Below, one piece after another: positions 1 to 5,613 of a stretch of 16,232 nt of DNA (the stretch's first letter is position 1; the number at the start of each line of letters is the position of its first letter). The stretch covers positions 1 through 16,232 of the forward strand of contig SCUH01000155.1 of the NCBI GenBank assembly GCA_004298295.1, given 5' to 3'. The translations under genes were made by a program, and so were the position numbers. The notes under the pieces were generated by a model. It ran no database searches, was not told where the DNA came from, and saw nothing but the letters and a program-made list of their open reading frames with translations. Source of the DNA: Betaproteobacteria bacterium. GTDB taxonomy: Bacteria; Pseudomonadota; Gammaproteobacteria; Burkholderiales; SG8-39.

Positions 1-40
1 GCTCTTCGGGCAGCGCGTAGTCGAAGTCCGAAGTTTTCAT
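1..40 (-). CDS. queA: tRNA preQ1 ribosyltransferase-isomerase QueA, N-terminus only (partial)
   Basis: Only the first 13 codons lie inside the window. Read from the ATG at 40-38 they give MKTSDFDYALPEE, which resembles the conserved QueA N-terminus (M-x-x-S/T-D-F-D/S-[FY]-x-L-P-x-E). QueA transfers and isomerises the ribosyl part of S-adenosylmethionine onto preQ1 in tRNA, a late step of queuosine synthesis in the cytosol. The gene runs off the left edge. It diverges from the tRNA-Leu gene. The call rests on a very short peptide, so a different protein with a similar start cannot be excluded. Confidence 0.6.
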   Translation of the reverse strand, partial: MKTSDFDYALPEE

Positions 41-48
41 CCGCGGCC

Positions 49-58
49 ATTATAGAAT
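49..58. promoter_or_regulatory. Overlapping divergent -10 elements between queA and tRNA-Leu
   Basis: The minus strand reads TATAAT (54 down to 49), a perfect sigma70 -10 hexamer directed at queA. The plus strand reads TATAGAAT (51-58), a reasonable -10 for the tRNA that starts at 75. I see no good -35 hexamer for either at 16-18 bp spacing. If the minus-strand element is used, transcription would begin only 1-3 bases before the queA ATG. This is an inference from motif matching only. Confidence 0.35.
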
Positions 59-74
59 CCGCACCACCAGCGCA

Positions 75-161
75 GCCGGAATGGCGGAATCGGTAGACGC
101 AGCGGACTCAAAATCCGCCGGGGGCGACCCCTTGAGAGTTCGAGTCTCTCTTCCGGCACCA
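75..161 (+). tRNA. tRNA-Leu, anticodon CAA, with encoded CCA
   Basis: The 87-base gene has a GCCGGAA / TTCCGGC acceptor stem (75-81 and 151-157) followed by discriminator A and an encoded CCA (159-161). The anticodon stem GCGGA/TCCGC encloses the loop CTCAAAA, so the anticodon is CAA (leucine, UUG codons). A long variable arm, typical of class II tRNA-Leu, precedes the T arm, which carries the GTTCGAGTC core. It is the integration target of the element that follows: the integrase stub ends 5 bases beyond it, and its 3' half is repeated at 3430-3484. Confidence 0.95.
133..161 (+). repeat. attL-type direct repeat inside the tRNA-Leu 3' end
   Basis: These bases (T arm, acceptor 3' strand and CCA) match 3456-3484 at 28 of 29 positions; the only difference is G156 versus A3479. 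Integrases of this kind recombine within tRNA 3' ends and leave the tRNA whole, so this copy would be the functional junction. Confidence 0.85.
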
Positions 162-166
162 AGGAC

Positions 167-397
167 TTAGGCCAGCGCTTCGGATTTTTCCGTCACAGCC
201 TTGTGCCCTATTTGTGACGCGGCTCCGAAGCTCACCCGCTCGGCGTGCTCTTTCAGATGCTCCGGGGCGAGATGCGTGTAGCGCTTCGCAATCTCCAGCG
301 TCTCCCAGCCCCCAAGCTCTTTCAGTACATAGAGCGGCGTTCCCTGCTGCATGTGCCAGCTCGCCCAGGTGTGCCTCAGATCGTGATCCCATCCCCG
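167..397 (-). pseudogene. Tyrosine-recombinase integrase, C-terminal stub
   Basis: Reading leftward from about 397, the frame encodes roughly 77 residues that are clearly the end of a phage-type tyrosine integrase. It includes HDLRHTWASW (the H-x-x-R box with the second catalytic Arg), LKELGGWETLEIAKRYTHL (the G-G-W box and the Tyr nucleophile in RYTHL) and a charged tail ending at the stop at 169-167. Full-length relatives are usually 330-420 residues, so the N-terminal arm-binding and core-binding domains and the first catalytic Arg are missing. The gene points at the tRNA and ends 5 bases from it, the usual position of an island integrase. Upstream of HDLRHT the frame continues as Pro/Ala/Arg-rich sequence without integrase character, which sets the break near 390. 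Confidence 0.85.
202..216 (+). repeat. 15-bp direct repeat, copy 1 (in the integrase tail)
   Basis: TGTGCCCTATTTGTG occurs here, inside the last codons of the integrase stub, and again at 3292-3306 just after the TOPRIM-like gene. Both copies are in the same orientation and near opposite ends of the element. They could be arm-type integrase sites or relics of a second integrase end. Confidence 0.6.
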
Positions 398-558
398 TAT
401 TACCGACGGGGGGAACGGTGCGGGCGCCGGCCCGTCCGGCGGCTGCGCCGGCCGCCCGGCCTCGGCGCTCGCGCCTTGCCTGCGCCGGGAATCCGGCGAG
501 TCCTGATCCGACTGTCCCGCACCCACGCGCTGCGACTGGAGCGCAAAAGGAGGCCGCG
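398..558. other. Deletion-junction segment between integrase and methyltransferase remnants
   Basis: This stretch is very GC-rich. In the frame of the downstream methyltransferase it reads as Pro/Ala/Arg-rich sequence with no family resemblance, and in the integrase frame on the other strand it is equally featureless. It lies where the 5' halves of two divergent genes should be and contains neither. I interpret it as the scar of the deletion, possibly with filler DNA. An AAGGAGG string at 547-553 is in frame inside codons for K-E-A and may be chance. Confidence 0.45.
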
Positions 559-1455
559 CTGACGCAGAAGGAGCGCGAGTTCCGCGAGCTGATTCTGCGT
601 GCGTACAAGGCGCAGCCGCTGGAAGATCAGAGGTTTTTTCACGGCAAGAACGCCAGGCGCCTGGTGGTGGTGGGGCCGATCAATCTGCCGGTGGGGCGGC
701 TGTTCGTGGAGGAGGTCATTACCGAGTGCCGCAAGCGGAGCGCGTCGCGCGCCGACATCCTTGCGTTCGAGTTCGAGATGGGCCTCGTTCCCGCCGCGCT
801 CGACGAGGCGAAGGGCAAGGGAATTGATCTCGCGCCGAAGTACATCCCGGCCGAGGTGTTCGACAAGCGCGCGGTGGATCGTGGGCAGGTGGTGTTCCAC
901 GACATCAGCTTCATCGAGGCTGCGCCGCGCTACGCGAAGAAGGATAAGTTCACGCTTTCCGTCGAACTGACAGATTTCTCGGCGTACTACACGCAGGGCG
1001 CGATGGACGTAGCAATCGCCAGCCTCAAAGAAGGAGAGAACGAGGTGGTCTGTGAGCAGGGGCAGCTCATCAAGGTGAGCAGGGACAAGCAGGGCGTGAC
1101 CACGCGTGAGCGCCTCACACGCCATTGGACGGACTGGGTTGATTACTGGGCCGTGGACTTCGACTACATGGCGCGCAAGGAGATCATCAAAATCGCGCGC
1201 GACATGGGTGTGGAGGGAAACCTGCCCGGCATGCCTCCCGTGCAGGGGAGCCTGGTCGAGTACGAGGAACGCTGGACCGGCGGCTACATCTTCGAGAACG
1301 AGTGGCAGAGCTTCCGCACGCGCCAGGACCGGAAACTCGAGCTGACCACTGCGCCGCACACCTACACGAAACCGGGCCGCTACACTGTGGCCGTGAAGAT
1401 GATCGATATCTTAGGCAACGACACCATGACGCTGGTGCCGGTGACAATTGGCTAA
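559..1455 (+). pseudogene. Type III-like adenine DNA methyltransferase (Mod), C-terminal fragment
   Basis: About 298 codons are open to the TAA at 1453-1455. The translated text resembles the C-terminal part of large site-specific adenine DNA methyltransferases of the type III Mod kind. Recognisable stretches are VVVGPINLPVGRLFVEE, DILAFEFEMGLVPAALDEA, KGIDLAPKYIPAEVFDKRAV, GQVVFHDISFIEA, HWTDWVDYWAVDFDY and, near the end, WTGGYIFENEWQSFRTRQDR and GRYTVAVKMIDILGNDTM. The catalytic D/N-P-P-[YF] motif and the SAM-binding motif, which lie far upstream in the family, are absent. Full-length relatives are several hundred residues longer. The open frame continues upstream to 214, but only as antisense of the integrase. 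No Res helicase follows; the next gene is the ATPase. The fragment is therefore a relic. A CTG at 559 follows an AAGGAGG string, but I would not call it a real start. Confidence 0.75.
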
Positions 1456-1514
1456 TGTTCAAGCAGCGTATGATTCGGAACCAGTGACTTATTTATGGCT
1501 GACCCCGACGAACC

Positions 1515-2678
1515 ATGGCCAACGGCCACCCGCCAAGGAAATTTGCCAACCTCCGCCTGAGGAATTGGAAGAACTTCGCCTCCTGCGACGTTGAACTGGC
1601 GAATCGCGTATTCGTGGTCGGTCCGAATGCGGCGGGCAAGTCCAATTTCCTCGATGTGTTCCGTTTCCTGCGAGACCTCGCGGCAGCGGGAGGGGGGTTC
1701 CAGGAAGCGGTACGCCGCCGTGGCGGCGTGAGCGCACTTCGCTGTCTCGCCGCGCGCCGCCAAACCGACATCGAAGTGTCTGTAATTCTGCATGAGCCCC
1801 TGGCCGCATCGCCGAAGTGGGAGTACGAGCTTGCGTTCAACCAGGACGCGCAGCGCCGGCCACGGATTGCGCGGGAACGGGTAGTACGTGATGGGACTGT
1901 TCTGCTGAATCGCCCGGACGACCCCGATCGATCTGACGCCGCCCTGCTCACGCAAACGCACCTTGAGCAGGTCAATGTCAATCGCGAGTTCCGCGAGCTG
2001 GCAGGGTTTTTCGAGTCGGTTCGCTACCTACACATTGTGCCGCAGTTGGTGCGTGAGCCAGACCGTTCCGTCGGTCGTGCTAACGATCCCTTCGGCGGAG
2101 ACTTCTTGGAGCAGATTGCAAAGACTCGGAGCAAGACGCAGGAGGCGCGGCTTAGGCGAATCCGTGACGCGCTGCGAGTCGCAGTGCCGCAGCTCACCGA
2201 AATCGAATTACAGCGTGATGTTCGCGGGAGCCCACATCTTCGAGGCAAGTACGAGCACTGGCGTCCGCAGGGCGCATGGCAGACGGAGGAGCAGTTCTCT
2301 GACGGAACGCTTCGCCTCATGGGGCTTCTTTGGGTGGCCATGGAAGGCGGAGGGCCGTTGCTGCTTGAGGAACCGGAGCTGTCCTTGCATCCGGAAATCG
2401 TCCGGTTCCTGCCGCAAATGTTCGCCAGGGTCCAGCGTCGAACTGGTCGGCAGATCGTGCTGAGCACCCATTCGCCGGATCTACTCAGAGACGAAGGGAT
2501 AGGGGTGGATGAGGTCCTGTTGCTGCGTCCGTCGGGAGAGGGCACCGTTGTGACGCCGGCGGGCAAGTTCCAGGACGTTCGAGATCTGCTCGACGGTGGC
2601 GGCTCCCTTGCCGATGTCGTGATTCCCAAGACTCGGCCTCAGTCCGCAGACCAGCTTCCGCTATTCGCCGACGTGTAA
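1515..2678 (+). CDS. AAA/ABC-type ATPase of an OLD-like two-gene defence candidate
   Basis: The product is 387 residues with a complete ABC/SMC-like ATPase core. Walker A is GPNAAGKS at residues 36-43, the signature-like FSDGTLR begins at 261, Walker B LLLEEPE is at 282-288, and the switch histidine is in STHSPDLL (His319). This arrangement is typical of the AAA_21/COG4637-type ATPases found in anti-phage systems (OLD, Gabija, PARIS and AbiL relatives). The fold is soluble; no signal peptide or membrane segment is seen. The ATG at 1515 is the only sensible start: an in-frame TGA lies at 1500-1502. No clear Shine-Dalgarno sequence precedes it. The stop is 2 bases before the next ATG, so the two genes should be translated together. 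The C-terminus has no TOPRIM domain, unlike Gabija GajA, which fits with the nuclease-like partner being a separate protein. A role in sensing infection and activating the partner is inferred. Confidence 0.85.
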   Translation: MANGHPPRKFANLRLRNWKNFASCDVELANRVFVVGPNAAGKSNFLDVFRFLRDLAAAGGGFQEAVRRRGGVSALRCLAARRQTDIEVSVILHEPLAASPKWEYELAFNQDAQRRPRIARERVVRDGTVLLNRPDDPDRSDAALLTQTHLEQVNVNREFRELAGFFESVRYLHIVPQLVREPDRSVGRANDPFGGDFLEQIAKTRSKTQEARLRRIRDALRVAVPQLTEIELQRDVRGSPHLRGKYEHWRPQGAWQTEEQFSDGTLRLMGLLWVAMEGGGPLLLEEPELSLHPEIVRFLPQMFARVQRRTGRQIVLSTHSPDLLRDEGIGVDEVLLLRPSGEGTVVTPAGKFQDVRDLLDGGGSLADVVIPKTRPQSADQLPLFADV

Positions 2679-2680
2679 CG

Positions 2681-3286
2681 ATGGCCAACGGCATCGTTAT
2701 CTCCGCTGCCGTGGAGGGTATCGTTGACGAAGCAGTGATGCGGAAGCTCATCTCGCATATTGGAGCGACGCCGGGCGACGTACATGGCAAGCAAGGCAAG
2801 ACGTACCTTCGCCAGAAGATTGCTGCGTACAACAATGCTGCACGTCACGCGCCCTGGACGGTTCTAGTCGATCTAAACGGCGAGGCGGCTTGCGCGCCCA
2901 CGCTCCGGCAATCCTGGCTTGCGGCGCCCGCGTCCATGCTTTGCTTTCGGATTGCAGTGCGCGAAGTCGAAGCCTGGCTATTGTCCGACCCCGAACCACT
3001 TGCCGATTTTCTCGCTGTAGCGCGCAGGCGGATTCCCGGCGACGTGGAACAGTTGAACGATCCCAAGACCGAAATGGTCAACCTCGCGCGAAATTCGCGC
3101 CGCAGAGACATACGTGCCGACATGGTTCCTCGCCCGGAAAGCGGTCGGCCGGTCGGCGCGGCTTATTCGTCGCGCCTTATCGAGTTTGTGTCCCAGTATT
3201 GGCGCCCGGATCATGCGCTGATTCAAGCGGACAGCCTGAGGCGCGCGATTGACTGCCTTCGCCGCCTTGCTGCGCCGGTTGCGTAG
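2681..3286 (+). CDS. TOPRIM/DUF4276-like partner protein of the ATPase
   Basis: The product is 201 residues. It opens with a TOPRIM-like hydrophobic strand and acidic residue, VISAAVEGIVDEAVM (Glu12). A second strand carries VLVDLNGE (Asp64, with Asn66 where a second Asp often sits). A third block, REVEAWLLSDPEPLADF (Glu95, Glu97, Asp103), resembles the M/V-E-A-W-[FL]-L-x-D motif I associate with the DUF4276 family. The order E ... D-x-N ... E-A-W fits a small TOPRIM-type nuclease or its relative. It starts 2 bases after the ATPase stop. ATPase plus separate TOPRIM is the arrangement of PARIS (AriA/AriB) and is analogous to split OLD systems, but I cannot match it to a named system by eye. 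The family call is tentative; coding status is secure. Confidence 0.7.
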   Translation: MANGIVISAAVEGIVDEAVMRKLISHIGATPGDVHGKQGKTYLRQKIAAYNNAARHAPWTVLVDLNGEAACAPTLRQSWLAAPASMLCFRIAVREVEAWLLSDPEPLADFLAVARRRIPGDVEQLNDPKTEMVNLARNSRRRDIRADMVPRPESGRPVGAAYSSRLIEFVSQYWRPDHALIQADSLRRAIDCLRRLAAPVA

Positions 3287-3429
3287 GGGACTGTGCCCTA
3301 TTTGTGCGGTAACCCCGATGAAACTGGCATTGGGTGAGACTTGGCAAAGTGAATCGGCAAGCGCCGCGGAGCTGATAGAACGACGATTTACATTTACGAT
3401 AGTGCTCTCTCCCTCTGTGCTCGCGCCGC
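3287..3429. other. Non-coding right end of the element
   Basis: No convincing gene is seen between the TOPRIM-like stop and the tRNA remnant. The short frames that cross it have no family character. It holds the second copy of the 15-bp repeat (3292-3306) and an AT-richer patch around 3384-3405. I see no terminator hairpin with a T-run. Confidence 0.5.
3292..3306 (+). repeat. 15-bp direct repeat, copy 2
   Basis: This is identical to 202-216 (TGTGCCCTATTTGTG). Read on the minus strand, the copy at 202-216 encodes part of the integrase tail (S-Q-I-G-H). Here there is no integrase frame around it, and similarity stops at the 15 bases. Confidence 0.6.
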
Positions 3430-3484
3430 CTCAAAATCTGCCGCCCTCGAGGACATGAGAGTTCGAGTCTCTCTTCCGACACCA
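3430..3484 (+). pseudogene. Degenerate tRNA-Leu 3' half (attR-type remnant)
   Basis: The segment begins CTCAAAATCTGCCG, matching the tRNA-Leu anticodon loop and 3' stem (108-121) with one change. It then diverges across the variable arm and matches 133-161 at 28 of 29 bases through the CCA. No D arm or 5' acceptor strand precedes it, and the G-to-A change at 3479 would break an acceptor pair. It is therefore the displaced chromosomal 3' end left at the far junction of the element, not a working tRNA. The repeat spans more than the core crossover, so roughly the whole 3' half was carried in the attachment site. Confidence 0.85.
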
Positions 3485-3520
3485 GGTACGCTGTCTCGCA
3501 CTGAAATATCGTCTTGCGTC

Positions 3521-3706
3521 ATGAATCGAATCGTCATCGGAGCGCTGCTCCTGATCGCCGCGTGCGCATCTGCGCCCGATCCCGAGTTCAGCCAATGCCG
3601 GCCTGAAGCTACGCTGTCGCCATCGTCACGAAGCGATGACTTGGAGTGCGACATCCGGGGCGAGGCGCGCGCGACGACGGAGGGCCCCAAGCGCAAGGCG
3701 CAGTGA
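3521..3706 (+). CDS. Small predicted lipoprotein, function unknown
   Basis: The product is 61 residues. The N-terminus MNRIVIGALLLIAAC is a short lipoprotein signal with a lipobox ending at Cys15. Residue +2 is Ala, so outer-membrane sorting is expected. The mature part is polar and contains two more cysteines (QCRPEA and ECDIRGE). I do not recognise a family. The gene is the first one on the chromosome side of the element's right junction, and its ATG lies 37 bases after the tRNA remnant. It converges on the large lipoprotein gene, with a 40-base gap. A longer in-frame start exists inside the tRNA remnant (3455), but the signal peptide favours 3521. Confidence 0.55.
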   Translation: MNRIVIGALLLIAACASAPDPEFSQCRPEATLSPSSRSDDLECDIRGEARATTEGPKRKAQ

Positions 3707-3746
3707 AGCGTTCCGCGTCGCGCAGGGTCCTCCGCCCGCCGCGCGA

Positions 3747-5234
3747 TCACCACAGGTCGAAAACGAAGCGCCGCTCGAAAAGATCGGCGTCGTCGAAATG
3801 GCGCCGGCCGACGAAGGCGGTGGCGTGCCGGCCCCATTGCCGCATCGCGCCCGCCGAGGCGATGCCCATCGGCCAGAAGAGGAAACGTTCCGCCCGTTCG
3901 GTGCCGGCGATGAGGCCATCCGGACCGAAGACGCTTTGCCGCCCGCCGTCCAGACGCTGCAGCGAGCGCAGTTCGTCGTAGGGCCGCAATGCGTAGCGTG
4001 CCACGCGCTCGGCGTTGCGCTCTAGTGTCACGCCGATCAGCGCATGCGTGCGCGAGGCGATCCGAAGCACCGGCCGCTCGCCCGGAGCGAGGCGCGGCAG
4101 CGACTGGGGCGAGAACATCCACTCTTCGAGCGGGTCGGGCGCCGGCAGAGCGCGCGCTCGCGGTGTCGGAAAAAACAGGTGAAAGCATCCGCAGGGATGA
4201 ATGCTGTCGTAGACCAGCGGCTCGCCGTCGGGGGCGAGCGTCACGCGCCAAGTCAGTCCGTCGAGCGCGCCCGCATACAGGTCGCCGTCCGATTCGGGCG
4301 GGCGTTCCGCAAACCAGACCGTGTAGGCGAGCTGGAGCAGGGCGCGCCCCTCGTACTGTGTCCACGCCGCGTTGCGGTACACGACGAGGTCTGAGGCGTC
4401 CACGCCCGGCACTGCCGCATCACGCTTCCAGCGCAGTGCGCCGAAGCGGTCGTGGTCACCGGTGATCGCTACATCGAGCACCGGCGCGTGCAGCGCGAAG
4501 AGCGTCTCGAGTTCGGCCTCGCCGGGTTCGGGAATGGCGAGCGGATTGCGGGCCGACTGCCGCAGCGTTGCGGCCATGGCCTCGTGTGACGGCGATGCCG
4601 ATGCATGGGGCGGGCTGTAGCGCAGGACGAACCCGGCCGCGGGGGCTTGGCGGTACGCGGCAAGCGCCTCGTCCTCGTAGCGGCGCACGCCCTCGGCGAA
4701 GGCATGGCGCGTGAGCGCATATAAGCCCACAACACGCCGCGCGGTGGAATAATCGTCGGGCACCTGCGCTCGCTCGAGCAGCGCCTCGCGCGACTCGGGC
4801 CGCGCCAGGTCGGCGTCGCGCAAGAGCCGGCCGCAGGCTGCGGTGTGCTTGAGCGCGCTGCCACGGCTCAGGCGCGCTTCGCGGTCCGGCAGCCGGTCGA
4901 CGCGCTCCGCCGGGAGATTCGCAATTTCATGGCGCCGCGCCGCGGCGTCGAGTGCCAGCAGGCGGTCGGTCCACGCCCGCAGCGTTTCGTCTCCCGCGCT
5001 CGCGAAAGGGCGGTACGAGGCAAGAAAACGATTGACGCGAAGATAGGGGAATCCCGCGACCGGCGCGTCCTGCGCGTCGCGCACGCCGGCGGACGCGACC
5101 TGCTCGTCCAGGCTGCGATACCACGCGGCGCAGTCGCGCGCCTCGGGGCTGAGCGCGTGATCGGGCAGGCGTTCGCGCGTGGCGCAGCCAGCGGCCGCGA
5201 GCGCGGCGACGAGAATCGCGGCGGCGCATCGCAT
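3747..5234 (-). CDS. Large predicted lipoprotein, unknown function
   Basis: From the ATG at 5234 the product is 495 residues. It begins MRCAAAILVAALAAAGC, a lipoprotein signal with Cys17 as the acylation site and Ala at +2 (outer-membrane sorting expected). A GTG at 5246 adds VRRR in front and sits 5 bases after a GGAG, so it is an equally possible start. The mature protein has no domain I can name. A notable cluster is HPCGCFH at residues 346-352, which could bind a metal, within a stretch reading like a beta-rich module (DGEPLVYDSIHPCGCFHLFF). The downstream segment has FWPMGIASAGAMRQWGRHA. No membrane-spanning segment beyond the signal is evident. The gene converges on the small lipoprotein and diverges from the 78-residue gene. 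An 18-bp perfect palindrome lies just upstream. Confidence 0.75.
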   Translation of the reverse strand: MRCAAAILVAALAAAGCATRERLPDHALSPEARDCAAWYRSLDEQVASAGVRDAQDAPVAGFPYLRVNRFLASYRPFASAGDETLRAWTDRLLALDAAARRHEIANLPAERVDRLPDREARLSRGSALKHTAACGRLLRDADLARPESREALLERAQVPDDYSTARRVVGLYALTRHAFAEGVRRYEDEALAAYRQAPAAGFVLRYSPPHASASPSHEAMAATLRQSARNPLAIPEPGEAELETLFALHAPVLDVAITGDHDRFGALRWKRDAAVPGVDASDLVVYRNAAWTQYEGRALLQLAYTVWFAERPPESDGDLYAGALDGLTWRVTLAPDGEPLVYDSIHPCGCFHLFFPTPRARALPAPDPLEEWMFSPQSLPRLAPGERPVLRIASRTHALIGVTLERNAERVARYALRPYDELRSLQRLDGGRQSVFGPDGLIAGTERAERFLFWPMGIASAGAMRQWGRHATAFVGRRHFDDADLFERRFVFDLW

Positions 5235-5246
5235 GCGGCGGCGCAC

Positions 5247-5264
5247 CGACGCTCCGGAGCGTCG
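5247..5264. promoter_or_regulatory. Perfect 18-bp palindrome upstream of the large lipoprotein gene
   Basis: CGACGCTCCGGAGCGTCG is its own reverse complement. It abuts the possible GTG start at 5246 and contains the GGAG that would act as its ribosome-binding site. It could be a protein-binding operator between the two divergent genes. In the mRNA it would instead form a hairpin that hides the ribosome site. Either role is inference. Confidence 0.4.
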
Positions 5265-5376
5265 TTCAACCACGGCCGCATCGTACCGCTTGTCAGATTG
5301 TGCCTGTTCGGCGTCGCCGGCTTGCGCTACAGTTTCGGTCATTCGATTGGGGGCGCGAGACGGCGCAGGAGGGGGC

Positions 5377-5613
5377 ATGTACGCGATCGTTTACAAGTCC
5401 GATGGTTTTCCGGTGTGCCGCCAGATCGAGGGCGTCGAACCCGATCCGGTGGTGACCTGGAACAGCGAAAGCGCCGCCCGGGCATTCATCGCGGCCAGGG
5501 GCGCGGATGAAGAATTTCAGGCCGTGCCGCTGACCGACGACGCCATGGACCGCATCGCGCAGGCGATGGGCTGCCAGGTCGAGTCGATCACCTTCGACCC
5601 CTACCCGAGCTGA
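5377..5613 (+). CDS. Conserved-looking 78-residue hypothetical protein
   Basis: The ATG at 5377 follows a strong Shine-Dalgarno sequence (AGGAGG, 5367-5372) at 4 bases' spacing, which makes translation likely. The product is a small acidic, soluble protein beginning MYAIVYKSDGFPVCRQIEG and ending SITFDPYPS. It has no signal peptide, membrane segment or motif I recognise. Its last 13 bases overlap the last codons of panC on the opposite strand, a tail-to-tail overlap. It diverges from the large lipoprotein gene. Confidence 0.7.
   Translation: MYAIVYKSDGFPVCRQIEGVEPDPVVTWNSESAARAFIAARGADEEFQAVPLTDDAMDRIAQAMGCQVESITFDPYPS

Larger units (their letters stand above)
133..3484. mobile_element. Decayed tRNA-Leu integrative element carrying restriction and ATPase/TOPRIM genes
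   Basis: The element is bounded by a 29-bp direct repeat of the tRNA-Leu 3' end (133-161 and 3456-3484, one mismatch). Inside, in order, are an integrase C-terminal stub pointing at the tRNA, a 5'-truncated DNA methyltransferase, an intact ATPase gene and an intact TOPRIM-like gene. This is the classic layout of an island inserted at a tRNA 3' end, about 3.3 kb long here. The integrase is clearly inactive, so the element should no longer excise on its own. By eye, codon use in the ATPase/TOPRIM genes is less GC-saturated than in the neighbouring core genes; I did not compute this. Confidence 0.8.

Noticed and set aside
214..558. The upstream 115 codons of the methyltransferase open frame (ATG-like start at 214) as a real N-terminus
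   Set aside because: Up to about 397 this is exactly antisense to the recognisable integrase stub, and the remainder is Pro/Arg-rich. It lacks every upstream methyltransferase motif, so the frame is open by chance.
400..1359. A 319-codon minus-strand frame across the methyltransferase fragment
   Set aside because: The plus-strand translation shows clear methyltransferase-family blocks, whereas this frame shows His/Arg/Leu-rich sequence without any family character.
3430..3484. A second functional tRNA-Leu gene
   Set aside because: No 5' acceptor strand, D arm or anticodon 5' stem precedes it, the variable arm is altered, and one acceptor base is changed.
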